Positions 5,978 through 13,569 of a stretch of 13,569 bases of DNA are shown piece after piece. The notes below the pieces were generated by a model that was not told where the DNA came from, searched no databases, and saw nothing but the letters and a program-made list of their open reading frames with translations. The stretch comes from an uncultured Gammaproteobacteria bacterium. GTDB lineage: Bacteria > Pseudomonadota > Gammaproteobacteria > Rariloculales > Rariloculaceae. Where the stretch lies: the NCBI GenBank assembly GCA_946887385.1, contig CAMPKU010000115.1:1-13569 (forward strand). The letters are read 5' to 3'. The position numbers and the translations under genes were made by a program. Each line of letters opens with the position of its first letter. Position 1 is the stretch's first letter.

Positions 5978-8539
5978 ATGTGGCGGGACCAGCTCTCTCG
6001 GGACGTGCGCTCCGCTCTCCGCATCTTTAGGCATACGCCCGGTCCCACCGTCGTCATTGTCCTCACGCTCGCGCTTGGGCTGGGCGCAACGACGGCGATC
6101 TTCAGCGTCGTCAACGCCGTGCTGTTACAGCCGCTGCCTTATCCCGACTCCGATCGTCTGGTGCGCATCGTCGAGAACGTGCCAAGCCCTGGGAACGGTT
6201 GGCCCGATATACGCTCGACCTCGATGCGCCACGAGGACTTCGAGGTGTGGCGCACGAACGCGACCATGCTGTCGCACGTCGCCGCGTCCTCTGCCGTTAG
6301 CCGCGCGCTCCGCACCGCGAACGGCGCCGCGTACTTGAACGGCGCGCAGGTCTCGCCGGCACTATTCCCTATGCTCGGGCTAGCGCCGATCCTCGGCCGC
6401 GGCTTACTGCCCGACGAGGAGCGGCCGGACGCCGGCGTCGTCGTGCTCAACGAGTCGACGTGGCGGCGTCATTTCGCCGCCGATCCCGACATTGTCGGCT
6501 CAACCCTGTTACTCGATGGGACCGCGCACGTCGTCGTCGGTGTGATGCCAGCGGCATTCGGCTCCGAGGAGTTCTGGATTCCGTATGTGGCGGTGCCGCC
6601 GCGACCCGGCGTTTTCACGGCCGTCTCGGTGCGCGCACGGCTCCGCGACGGCGTATCGATCGAGACTGCAGCCGCCCAAGCAAACGGGATCGGCTCGCGG
6701 CTGCGCGGCACGCCAATCGTCCGAGGCGGGCGGCCGCGCTTCGAGATCGTGCGGGAGCTGGAAGAGGCGACCACCCACGCGGCGCCGGCGCTTCGTCTGC
6801 TCATGCTCGCTGTTGGCGCCGTGTTGTTGCTCGTCTGCACGAACGTCGCGAACCTGCTGCTTGCACGCGGCACGCGCCGTTACGAGGAAATCGCAGTGCG
6901 CCGCGCGCTCGGCGCGACGCCTGGGCGGATCGTCCGTCAAGTGATGACCGAAAGTTTGCTGCTCGCGCTGTTCGGTGGGGCCGTTGGAATGGCGTTCGCG
7001 TATGTGGCCGTCGCGGCCGTCAAGGCTGCGGCCGCCGCGGACTTACCCCAGCGATTCGCGCAAGGCCTTGGCCCGGCCGTTTTGCCGCGCCTCGACGAGA
7101 TCTCGTTCGATCTGGCCGCGTTTGGATTCGCAGCCGTGCTGTCCGTCGCGGCAGCCATTGTTTTCGGGTTGTGGCCGGCGTTGCGCTTGGCGCGTACCGG
7201 CGAGCTCCGCAGTCGAACGCCAGCGGCTGTCCGCAACGCGCGCGCGGGTCACGCGCTGGGAACGGTTCAGCTCGCGCTCGCGATGACGCTGCTCGTGGCG
7301 GCCGGGCTGCTGCTGCGCAGCTTCGTCGGTGTCGCACGCGTCGAGACAGGCTTCGATCCGCAGCGAACGCTGAGCTTCGAGGTCGTCATGCCCAGCGAGT
7401 ACGCTGCGGAGAGAAGAATTGCGGCCGCGGAGCAACTCATCGCGCGGCTGCGCGCGCATCCGCAAGTGACGAACGTCGGGTTCACGAACGCGCCTCCTCT
7501 GCAACCTGGATTGAATGTCTTCGGTGACGCGCGCGTGCTTCCGCCGTCGGCCAGCATCGCATTGGCTTTCGCGCCGCAGGGCACGAGCGCCGAAGTTCGC
7601 AACGCCGAGGAAGACGCTGCGGCAGGGCGGCTACGCACGCAGACGCGCTTCGTGAGCAGCGGCTATCTGCAGGCGTTGGGCGCGCGGCTTGTCGAAGGGC
7701 GCTGGTTCACCGGCGACGAGACCGCGGCCGGGGGCATGACGACGCTCGTGAGCCGGCGCTTCGCGCAGCGCTACTTTCCGGCCGGCGATGCCATCGGCTC
7801 GACGATCAGCATGGAGCCACCATTCGGCACCATGACGATCGTCGGCGTGGTCGAGGACATGCGTCTCCGCGGGCTCGATGCCCCGCCGGACCGAGCCATC
7901 TTCATCGAGCCGCAACAGCTGGTGCACGCGGTGCAGGTCGCCCGCAGCGCGGGATCGCGATTCAGCGGCGATCCGTACGCCCTGTTGACCTTTCGTGGCC
8001 CCAGCACCGCGTTCGCCTTGCGAAGCAACGGCGATCCAATCGCTCTTGCGGACGACGTGCGAGCAGCCGCGCGCGAGGTCGATGCCGGAATTGGGGTCGA
8101 GCACGTTATGTTGGCGGAGGACATCATTGCCGGAATCACGGGGCGCCCGCGCTTCTACGCGCTGGTGCTCGGCGTGTTCGGGGCGATCGCGGCGCTCATT
8201 GCGGTCATCGGCATCTATGGCGTGCTTTCGTACTTCGTCGCACAACGAACGAAGGAGATCGGAATCCGCATGGCGCTCGGCGCGCAACGCGGGGCTGTGC
8301 GAGGCCTCGTGCTGCGCCAAGGTGGCGTTATGACGGCGATCGGTGTGTGCGTGGGGCTGGCCGGCGCAGCCGGTCTCTCTCGTTATCTCGAAGGAATGCT
8401 GGTAGGGCTCACGACGCTCGACGCAATGACCTACGTCGCGGTCGCGGCAGCCTTCGCAGTCGTCGCGATGCTCGCGGTCTATCTGCCGGCTCGGCGCGCT
8501 ACAACCGTGGATCCATTGGTCGCGCTTCGACATGAGTGA
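5978..8539 (+). CDS. ADOP-type (MacB/FtsX-like) orphan ABC permease
   Basis: This 853-residue protein matches the ADOP family of large permeases with two FtsX domains. The N-terminus RDVRSALRIFRHTPGPTVVIVLTLALGLGA and IFSVVNAVLLQPLPYPD (residues 8-57 region) holds TM1. A MacB-like periplasmic domain spans about 60-265. FtsX domain 1 (about 270-405) has three TM helices and EIAVRRALGATPGRIVRQ. A further TM helix at about 428-446 opens a second periplasmic domain. FtsX domain 2 (about 723-843) has KEIGIRMALGAQ and ends in PARRATTVDPLVALRHE. No ATPase gene lies next to it, as is usual for ADOPs, so its energy source and substrate are unknown; MacB relatives act as mechanical pumps or efflux parts. 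ATG 5978 is chosen because AGGAGA lies 7 bases upstream; a TTG at 5972 lies inside the palindrome and is less likely. A 26-bp operator controls it. Confidence 0.9.
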   Translation: MWRDQLSRDVRSALRIFRHTPGPTVVIVLTLALGLGATTAIFSVVNAVLLQPLPYPDSDRLVRIVENVPSPGNGWPDIRSTSMRHEDFEVWRTNATMLSHVAASSAVSRALRTANGAAYLNGAQVSPALFPMLGLAPILGRGLLPDEERPDAGVVVLNESTWRRHFAADPDIVGSTLLLDGTAHVVVGVMPAAFGSEEFWIPYVAVPPRPGVFTAVSVRARLRDGVSIETAAAQANGIGSRLRGTPIVRGGRPRFEIVRELEEATTHAAPALRLLMLAVGAVLLLVCTNVANLLLARGTRRYEEIAVRRALGATPGRIVRQVMTESLLLALFGGAVGMAFAYVAVAAVKAAAAADLPQRFAQGLGPAVLPRLDEISFDLAAFGFAAVLSVAAAIVFGLWPALRLARTGELRSRTPAAVRNARAGHALGTVQLALAMTLLVAAGLLLRSFVGVARVETGFDPQRTLSFEVVMPSEYAAERRIAAAEQLIARLRAHPQVTNVGFTNAPPLQPGLNVFGDARVLPPSASIALAFAPQGTSAEVRNAEEDAAAGRLRTQTRFVSSGYLQALGARLVEGRWFTGDETAAGGMTTLVSRRFAQRYFPAGDAIGSTISMEPPFGTMTIVGVVEDMRLRGLDAPPDRAIFIEPQQLVHAVQVARSAGSRFSGDPYALLTFRGPSTAFALRSNGDPIALADDVRAAAREVDAGIGVEHVMLAEDIIAGITGRPRFYALVLGVFGAIAALIAVIGIYGVLSYFVAQRTKEIGIRMALGAQRGAVRGLVLRQGGVMTAIGVCVGLAGAAGLSRYLEGMLVGLTTLDAMTYVAVAAAFAVVAMLAVYLPARRATTVDPLVALRHE

Positions 8540-8547
8540 GAAGCGTC

Positions 8548-8588
8548 TTTGCACCGTCTCGGTGCGAAAATCCCTCCGGTGAGGGATT
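8548..8588 (+). terminator. Two tandem hairpins after the permease gene (possible terminator)
   Basis: Hairpin 1 has stem GCACCG (8551-8556), loop TCT and CGGTGC (8560-8565), extendable by TTT against GAA with one wobble pair. Hairpin 2 follows directly with AATCCCTC (8569-8576), loop CGGT and GAGGGATT (8581-8588), a perfect 8-bp stem. The downstream sequence ATTCG is not a T-run, so factor-independent termination would be weak. It may protect the 3' end of the permease mRNA instead. Confidence 0.45.
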
Positions 8589-8682
8589 ATTCGAAACTAC
8601 CTTAACTACGTTCAGCTTCGCGGGTGTGCGCCTACTGTTGGTCCACGAGGTCGCTTGGAGCTACTATCGCCGGACCTTCGGC

Positions 8683-9414
8683 ATGAACGTGGCCCCGAAA
8701 CGCATGTTTCGCACGACACCGAATCGCGTGCTCTTGGCCGTGCTCGGCTTCGCCGTCGCGAGCGTCGCCACATCGCAACCGGCCGATAGCAACCCGCCTG
8801 CCGCGGCCTCCAACCAAACGATCGACGCACTGATCAACGCGAGCGAAGAGCACGCTCGGTTGTTCGATCTCGCGGAAGGCATCATCAGCGCGGCTTTGAA
8901 CGGCGGCCAGGCGTGCGCACCGGACCGGCCGCAGGTACGGCTACGCCAAGCAGCGCTTTCGCGCGCGCTCGCCGACGCGACGCCGGCCACCGGTCCGCTC
9001 GTGCTGCTCTTCGCCGTCACGGCGAACAGCCTCACCGACGCACGGCGTTTGCTCGAGGCCGGCGCGTCCCGCGAAGATCCCTGGGGCACGGCGCTGCATA
9101 CGGCGGCGCAATTTGCAGATCCGCCGATGCTCGAGTATCTCGTCGCGCAGGGCTTCGGCCTAGAAGACGTCGGCAACGCGGCGGCGCCGGCGTTGTTCGT
9201 GGCGGCGACGTCGAACCGCATGGACAACCTTGAGTGGCTCGTCGAGCACGGCGCGAACGTCAACGCAACCGATCGTCAGGGCGGTCAGCTGCTGACGCAT
9301 GCCCTCGTGTGTCGCGATCAGACGCTCATCGACTACCTCGTGGCGGCCGGCGCACAACCCGACGCCAAAACCCGTGGCGTCGCGGCACGGCTGGGCCTCT
9401 CGGTCGGCGAGTAA
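8683..9414 (+). CDS. Exported ankyrin-repeat protein
   Basis: This 243-residue protein starts with a likely Sec signal peptide: basic n-region MNVAPKRMFRTTPNR, hydrophobic VLLAVLGFAVASVA (16-29), then a Ser/Pro/Ala-rich stretch. About four ankyrin repeats follow between 105 and 230. The clearest are SLTDARRLLEAGASRED, LHTAAQFADPPMLEYLVAQGF, LFVAATSNRMDNLEWLVEHGANVN and ALVCRDQTLIDYLVAAGAQPD. Ankyrin repeats bind proteins; the partner is unknown. A Cys77 and Cys210 could form a disulfide in the periplasm. ATG 8683 is chosen for its basic n-region; ATG 8704 (MFRTTPNR) is an equally credible signal-peptide start, and a GTG at 8536 is unlikely because the frame would then run through the two hairpins. 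Promoter signals are weak (TACTAT at 8662-8667). It converges with the GDSL gene after a 16-bp gap. Confidence 0.8.
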   Translation: MNVAPKRMFRTTPNRVLLAVLGFAVASVATSQPADSNPPAAASNQTIDALINASEEHARLFDLAEGIISAALNGGQACAPDRPQVRLRQAALSRALADATPATGPLVLLFAVTANSLTDARRLLEAGASREDPWGTALHTAAQFADPPMLEYLVAQGFGLEDVGNAAAPALFVAATSNRMDNLEWLVEHGANVNATDRQGGQLLTHALVCRDQTLIDYLVAAGAQPDAKTRGVAARLGLSVGE

Positions 9415-9430
9415 GCTCGCGCCCACTTCG

Positions 9431-10585
9431 CTAGAAATGCGCGCTCAACGACGCGCCGATCGCTGCATGCGCGCGGCCGGTTGGGTGGATGCCGTCCCAA
9501 AACACGAACTCCGCGAAGCGCGGCGTTGAGTCGGGCGTCATGGGCGCACAGTCCGGATGAAACACTCGCACAGCATCGGCGGAGCTGCGATAAAGGTCGC
9601 TATTGAAGCACGCGTCGTCGGTGTTCCCGCCCTCTGCCGCGGTCGCCTGGCGCGCCCCGGCCAGCGCGGCCCGCACGTCGGCCCGCTCGATGACGAGCGG
9701 CGCAGGCGTTAGCCACTGCCCATTCGCCTCGATGCCGTCGAGCACCGCGTCGAGCTCCCGATCGAACGCCTCCGAGATCGCGGCCGCGGCTGCGAGCGTC
9801 GCAAGCTCCGCGCCGCTGGCCCGCGCGGCGGCACGCACGGCCGGCAAGGTGGCGAGATCCGGTACGTTCGCTACGACGAGCCGCCGCGCGCCGAAGTCGC
9901 GCAGTCGTTCGACGGCCCTTCCGATCGCGGTTACGGCCGCCGTCACGATCGCCGCACTGGGACGCGGAACCGCGGACGGCTCTGCTGAGTCGGCTTGCAG
10001 CGCATCGATCGCGTCGTTGCCGCCGATCATGAGCACGTAGACGGCATCGGCCGGCAGCGGCGCGTGGTCGAGCAACAGCCAGTCGAGCTGGCGACCGAGA
10101 TCCGCGTCGGTTTGGCCACGCGCTTTCGCGCCGGCCACAGCGTAGCCAGTCCCGGAGCGCGGCCGCGCGGGAATCAGGTGCAGCGACGGCTCGAGCTCGC
10201 CGAGCTTCAGATGCGCGGCCAAGTGCTCCACGGCCACGGGGCCGTCGCTGACGCGGCTCTGCTGATAGAACAGATCGTCGCAGGGCCGCGGCAGCACGAG
10301 CACGTCGGCGGGGTTGCACAAGCCGACCGTCGGCGGATCCATCACGGCATTCAGAAGGTAGTCGGCCGTACCGGCCGCGTTGCCGACGTCGCTCAGGCTG
10401 TCGCCGAGAACAAACAAGGCCGACGCGGCGAACGGCGGATCGGCGGCGGGCGGCTCGGGCGCCGGGCCGCTCGGCGGTGGCACGCCGCCCGACGGCGGCG
10501 ACGCGGCCGGTCCGCCGTCGCCGTCGCCCGAGGAGCAGCCGGCGACCAAAAGCGCCCAGAAGGCGGCCGTCGAGAAACGACTCAT
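9431..10585 (-). CDS. GDSL/SGNH-family lipoprotein esterase
   Basis: This 384-residue protein has a lipoprotein signal peptide with lipobox LVAGC (Cys17). Ser follows the Cys, so sorting to the outer membrane is expected under the proteobacterial +2 rule. A Gly/Pro/Ala-rich linker (19-54) tethers the enzyme domain. The hydrolase domain shows FVLGDSLSDVGN (58-69, nucleophile Ser63), SGTGYAVAGA (144-153, block II region), MIGGNDA (186-192, Asn190 of block III) and FWDGIHPTGRAHA (362-374, Asp364 and His367 of block V). All catalytic positions are present, so it is probably an active lipase, esterase or acylhydrolase facing the periplasm or cell surface; the substrate is unknown. The FWDGIHPT form is close to the thermolabile-hemolysin/plant-type GDSL subgroup. 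Start ATG 10585 is supported by the signal peptide. It lies 71 bp downstream of the S9-like gene on the same strand. Confidence 0.9.
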   Translation of the reverse strand: MSRFSTAAFWALLVAGCSSGDGDGGPAASPPSGGVPPPSGPAPEPPAADPPFAASALFVLGDSLSDVGNAAGTADYLLNAVMDPPTVGLCNPADVLVLPRPCDDLFYQQSRVSDGPVAVEHLAAHLKLGELEPSLHLIPARPRSGTGYAVAGAKARGQTDADLGRQLDWLLLDHAPLPADAVYVLMIGGNDAIDALQADSAEPSAVPRPSAAIVTAAVTAIGRAVERLRDFGARRLVVANVPDLATLPAVRAAARASGAELATLAAAAAISEAFDRELDAVLDGIEANGQWLTPAPLVIERADVRAALAGARQATAAEGGNTDDACFNSDLYRSSADAVRVFHPDCAPMTPDSTPRFAEFVFWDGIHPTGRAHAAIGASLSAHF

Positions 10586-10631
10586 CGGCTAACGATAGCA
10601 AAGCGCGAGTCCCGTTTTACGGCAGCGTTCC

Positions 10632-10647
10632 GGTCACGGTCAGGTCA
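10632..10647. repeat. Three GGTCA direct repeats upstream of the GDSL gene
   Basis: GGTCA occurs at 10632-10636, 10638-10642 and 10643-10647 in the 71-bp gap between the S9-like gene and the GDSL gene. It may be an activator or repressor site for the esterase, or chance in a GC-rich gap. No convincing promoter pair was found next to it. Confidence 0.3.
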
Positions 10648-10656
10648 AGGCAGTGC

Positions 10657-12936
10657 TTATTGCTCGGGCCGGCTCCGCATCATTGCGCGAAAGCCACGCA
10701 AATAGGCGGCGAGAAACTCGTCCATGCCCCTGATGTACTCGATGCGCTCATCTAGACGCGGAGCGTAGTACTCGACGACTTTGTGCCGGACCCATGCGCG
10801 CCGCAGATCTCTGCGCAACGATTGGTGCTGGCTCGGAGGGATGCTGGAACGGCCCGCCGGATAACCGACGAAGACGGTGGGTTTGAACGCCGACTCGCGC
10901 GACTCGCGCGACGCGAGCGTGCGCGGTTGCTCCGGTATGGCGCGACGCGCCCGCGACAATGCAAGGTCGAAATAGCGCGAATTTGACCGCTCGAGATCGT
11001 CGAAATCCACCAAAGGGTCTTCCAACACGACGCACGCGTAGTCCCGGCGTCCGGCGGCCTGCAACAAAGACAATGCGGAGTCGTCGCCGCCGAGCAGGCA
11101 AGTCAGCGCGGGGTCGCCAATGCCGTTCTCGGCGAGCCAATCGACGGCTGCTTCGAGCGCTTCGGTGGACACGGGATTCCACGGATAGGTGTCGTCGACG
11201 CGGAAATAGAGGTCCGAGACGGTCCTGACCAGCGCGACGTTGTAGCCGCTGCGAACTAGGCGATGAATGGTAGGCTGGAATCGAAGGGGTCCGTTACGCG
11301 GCCCGTTTGCGGCGACGACGATCGTCGGGCGCCGCTCCGCCGGCGTGCCGTCGGCCACGAGCGGTTGCAGCACGTCGAGCAGTACCCGCTGCCCCGTACT
11401 AGCCGCGATCGATTGATGCTGCGTCTCGACCGGGATGGGCGCGAGCTTCGGATAGACGGGGCCCAGCTCGTCGAGACTGCGCGCGGCTTTGCGGTAGAGA
11501 TGAAGCTTCGGCGGAAAATCGATCGAAGATTGCTGTAGGACGAAGGTGCCGTAGCCTTCGTCGTGGCTCACCAGGTTCAGGTCGCCGTCCGGCAACAGAC
11601 GCCGCAGCTCCGCTATGACGCCGGCCAACTCCTCGTTTAGCCAGTGCACGCCGTCCGGGCCGTCGGCAAATCGAATCCCTTCGATGCGTTTGCGTGCCCG
11701 GTCGAAAATGACCTCGAACATGTCGGGGTGTTGCTGCGCAAAGAACTCTCGCACGAGCTCGCTGGAGCTCATGCGATAGGAGTACAGGCCCAGCGCGTCG
11801 CCCGTGTGCTTCGAGACGACGTAGAGAAGATCGTCGTCTTTGGCGTCGAAAACGAGCGGCTCGAAGATCGCGGCATCGTGAATCGAGCGCTCGTGGAGCA
11901 TCACCCAATGAGTGCGGTCCGGCCCGAGCGCGAGAATGCGCACGGCGTCTCCCTCCAAGACGCGAATCATGCGCAGCCGGCCGGCGGCGTCGTGATACCA
12001 CTGCATCACGCGACCTTGTCCATGATCCGGAACCGACGTCGGCGTGATCATTCTGTCCGGGGCGCGATCGGTTTCGGGGATACGCGAGCCGGTGAGCACG
12101 CGTTGCTCGACGATGCGCTCCGGCATCAACGAGGGGTGGGTCATGTTGAGTGTGATGAGCACGGGTCCCGATCCTGCGGGCGGATATGCGGTGATCAGAA
12201 CGTGCTCGGGGTATTCGGGCAGCGCATCGACGAGATCGAGCGGGTGCCATTCGCCTTCATCCGTCACGAGTGTCAGCGGGTAGGCTCCGTCGATACCGGG
12301 TTGCAGCGCCATGAGACCTGGAACGCCGTACGTGTCGCCGAAGCGAGATAACCGCAGCTCGGTTGTTCGCGCGACGAGCCAGCCGGCCCCCGACCAAGAC
12401 AGCCAATCCAACGTGAGGTCGCGACCGAGGTCGAATACGGAGATCGGCTCGGATCGACCATGGACGTCGTAAAGATTCAGCGACGAGCCGTCATTCTCGG
12501 CTGCGAATAGCATCGCTAGAAGAGCGCCATCGGGCGACAGCTCGCTTTGCCGTATGTCGGGTAGGAGCGCGTAGTCGGCCGCGTCGAACGCCGGCGCCTG
12601 GCCCGCGGCTGGCATCGCCATGGCGAGCGCGAGCAGCGCGAGCGAGCCGCCACGGAACGGACGCCGGCTACCCGACACCGACGTCTTGCAACGCATCGCA
12701 GGACCGCCGTGCAGCGTGGCGATGTTCGGGTGATTCAGCGACGCGAGGAGGCGCGCCTCGCGCTCGAAACGCTGCAGCGCTTCGGTATCGAGGCGGCGCG
12801 CTTCGGGCAGCACTTTGAGCGCGACATCGCGGTGCAAGCGCGTGTCGCGCGCGCGATGAACCTCGCCCATCCCACCCGCGCCGATGAGCTCGAGCACTTC
12901 GTAGGAGCCGAGTCGATCCCCCGTTGCCAGAGTCAT
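10657..12936 (-). CDS. Composite ORF: Ser/Thr kinase N-lobe stub fused to an S9 (prolyl oligopeptidase-like) pseudopeptidase
   Basis: The frame is open from ATG 12936 to the TAA at 10657 (759 residues). Residues 1-77 are the N-lobe of a PknB-like kinase. Residues 81-759 look like a whole exported S9-type protein: Met81 (ATG at 12696) begins a signal peptide (RRPFRGG, then [17 protein letters not shown]), followed by a beta-propeller-like region ([11 protein letters not shown]) and a C-terminal alpha/beta-hydrolase region. At the nucleophile elbow the usual GGSYGG is GGDDSA (616-621), putting Asp618 where Ser should be. The usual catalytic Asp and His segments near the C-terminus ([13 protein letters not shown] and [10 protein letters not shown]) lack the expected residues. 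It is therefore probably a non-catalytic S9 homologue. Two readings are open: translation from 12696 as an exported 679-residue protein, which I favour, or from 12936 as a membrane protein with a cytoplasmic stub. Confidence 0.8.
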   Translation of the reverse strand: MTLATGDRLGSYEVLELIGAGGMGEVHRARDTRLHRDVALKVLPEARRLDTEALQRFEREARLLASLNHPNIATLHGGPAMRCKTSVSGSRRPFRGGSLALLALAMAMPAAGQAPAFDAADYALLPDIRQSELSPDGALLAMLFAAENDGSSLNLYDVHGRSEPISVFDLGRDLTLDWLSWSGAGWLVARTTELRLSRFGDTYGVPGLMALQPGIDGAYPLTLVTDEGEWHPLDLVDALPEYPEHVLITAYPPAGSGPVLITLNMTHPSLMPERIVEQRVLTGSRIPETDRAPDRMITPTSVPDHGQGRVMQWYHDAAGRLRMIRVLEGDAVRILALGPDRTHWVMLHERSIHDAAIFEPLVFDAKDDDLLYVVSKHTGDALGLYSYRMSSSELVREFFAQQHPDMFEVIFDRARKRIEGIRFADGPDGVHWLNEELAGVIAELRRLLPDGDLNLVSHDEGYGTFVLQQSSIDFPPKLHLYRKAARSLDELGPVYPKLAPIPVETQHQSIAASTGQRVLLDVLQPLVADGTPAERRPTIVVAANGPRNGPLRFQPTIHRLVRSGYNVALVRTVSDLYFRVDDTYPWNPVSTEALEAAVDWLAENGIGDPALTCLLGGDDSALSLLQAAGRRDYACVVLEDPLVDFDDLERSNSRYFDLALSRARRAIPEQPRTLASRESRESAFKPTVFVGYPAGRSSIPPSQHQSLRRDLRRAWVRHKVVEYYAPRLDERIEYIRGMDEFLAAYLRGFRAMMRSRPEQ
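12706..12936 (-). pseudogene. Truncated Ser/Thr protein kinase (N-lobe only)
   Basis: From ATG 12936 the sequence is a typical bacterial kinase start: [19 protein letters not shown], the glycine-rich loop GAGGMGEV (19-26), the ATP-binding Lys41 in VALKVLPE, the helix-C Glu60 in FEREARLL and [11 protein letters not shown] (67-77). It then stops abruptly and runs into the S9-like gene three codons later. The hinge, the catalytic HRD loop, the DFG motif and the whole C-lobe (about 190 residues) are missing, so it cannot phosphorylate. It looks like the scar of an internal deletion in a kinase gene. No Shine-Dalgarno is visible before it. Confidence 0.75.
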
Positions 12937-13007
12937 TGCTATCAGGGTCGCCGTGTCACCGTTCGTGGCCGGAGTGTCGCCGACGGCTTGCAACCATTCA
13001 ACTTGGA

Positions 13008-13535
13008 TTAGCGCAGACGCTGCAGCGCCGCTTCAGCCAACGTCTTTGCCGTCGCCTCGTCGAAGTCTCCGGTGATGTTCAGGTAGACCGTTCCCTGCAG
13101 CACGTTGAGCTGATTCGCCATGGCAAACGCATCATCGCCGAGCCCTGCCACGGTTGTCGCGGCTGGAAACTGTTCCTTCGCGGACTGAAATCCTCGTCGC
13201 GCCTGATCGGCCGTATCGCTGCGCTGCACCAGCACGGTCATGACTGCGACGCCTTGCCCACGCGGCGCCACATATCGGCAGGTCGTCATACGCGGAGGAA
13301 AGTTCGCCTCTCTGGGACGCTCCGCCGGACCGACGGCCGCGCCTAACGCTTGCGACGCTTCGGCGCTGGTGACCAGCGCGCACGGATCGAAGTCGCCGGA
13401 ACTGGCCGCTGCGGACGCGGCGTCGCCGGAATCGGAGGCGCCGCACGCCGCCAGCAAGCATCCAAAGCTCAACGAGGCAAACCGTCCGCCGAGCACGCGA
13501 AATCGTCCCGGCGCCATCGACATTCGCAAGCTCAT
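13008..13535 (-). CDS. DUF3558-like lipoprotein
   Basis: This 175-residue protein has a lipoprotein signal peptide with basic residues up to Arg18, a hydrophobic core and lipobox LLAAC (Cys31). Gly follows the Cys, which allows transport to the outer membrane. After a Ser/Ala/Asp linker comes [17 protein letters not shown] (49-65), then CRYVA (86-90), a GLGDDAF turn (131-137) and [12 protein letters not shown] (143-154) near the end. This order (DPC-ALxT-xEA-xxxLG, a second Cys, GLGDxAF, a C-terminal strand) resembles DUF3558-type lipoproteins best known from Actinobacteria. Cys52 and Cys86 probably form a disulfide. The function is unknown; a ligand- or substrate-binding role is likely. ATG 13535 is supported by GGAGG a few bases upstream (13545-13541), the best ribosome binding site on this strand. 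The kinase-stub ORF begins 72 bp after its stop codon. Confidence 0.8.
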   Translation of the reverse strand: MSLRMSMAPGRFRVLGGRFASLSFGCLLAACGASDSGDAASAAASSGDFDPCALVTSAEASQALGAAVGPAERPREANFPPRMTTCRYVAPRGQGVAVMTVLVQRSDTADQARRGFQSAKEQFPAATTVAGLGDDAFAMANQLNVLQGTVYLNITGDFDEATAKTLAEAALQRLR

Positions 13536-13569
13536 GGAGACCTCCGGAAGTGGCCGTGCGAGTCGGTCG

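Noticed and set aside
7631..8554. 307-residue minus-strand ORF opposite the permease
   Set aside because: It has His/Arg-rich composition with no recognisable domain; the permease frame fully explains the region.
9600..10705. ORFs overlapping the GDSL gene (333 residues minus strand, 236 residues plus strand)
   Set aside because: Both are shadows of the GDSL frame, which has the lipobox and all catalytic blocks.
11399..12351. ORFs of 283 (minus) and 235 (plus) residues within the S9-like gene
   Set aside because: They are other-frame shadows without motifs; the S9-like frame continues unbroken across them.
12937..12993. TTG start at 12993 extending the composite ORF by 19 residues
   Set aside because: The added residues do not look like a kinase N-terminus, whereas ATG 12936 gives the standard [14 protein letters not shown] start.

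Overview
This is a GC-rich, tightly packed bacterial chromosomal window. The mix of genes (lipoproteins with proteobacterial-type lipoboxes, a YdbS/YdbT pair, an ADOP-type orphan permease, a PknB-like kinase fragment, an S9-type protein and a vanillyl-alcohol-oxidase-family flavoprotein) suggests a high-GC proteobacterium, possibly a soil or aquatic gammaproteobacterium of the Steroidobacter/Xanthomonas kind. An acidobacterium is less likely. This placement is inferred from gene content only. No tRNA, rRNA, CRISPR array, transposase or integrase was seen.

Region 1 (1-2191) holds two divergent citrate-synthase-family genes. The minus-strand gene is an ordinary short citrate synthase cut by the window edge. 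The plus-strand gene has a MerR/HTH_17-type DNA-binding domain fused to a citrate synthase whose catalytic His/His/Asp are kept. The 55-bp gap between the two start codons is AT-rich against its surroundings and carries overlapping inverted repeats, one ending a single base before the HTH-gene start codon. This looks like an enzyme-regulator that controls itself and its divergent partner.

Region 2 (2226-5890) runs on the plus strand with short gaps: a VAO/PchF-family flavoprotein, then a YdbS-like and a YdbT-like bacterial PH-domain membrane protein overlapping by 11 bp. The HTH-citrate synthase may be part of the same transcript, as the gap is 34 bp.

Region 3 (5891-8588) is a single ADOP/MacB-like permease with no ATPase beside it. 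Its promoter carries a perfect 26-bp palindrome built on TACA-GC-TGTA, which resembles BlaI/MecI-type operators and overlaps the predicted -10, the start of transcription and the ribosome binding site. Two tandem hairpins follow the gene.

Region 4 (8683-9414) is an exported ankyrin-repeat protein, convergent with Region 5.

Region 5 (9431-13535, minus strand) reads, in order of transcription: a DUF3558-like lipoprotein, a composite ORF and a GDSL lipoprotein esterase. The composite ORF joins the first 77 residues of a Ser/Thr protein kinase (N-lobe only) in frame to a complete exported S9/prolyl-oligopeptidase-like protein that appears to have lost its Ser-Asp-His catalytic triad. The strongest leads are the citrate-synthase/HTH regulator with its inverted repeats, the palindromic operator of the permease, and the kinase-stub/pseudopeptidase fusion.
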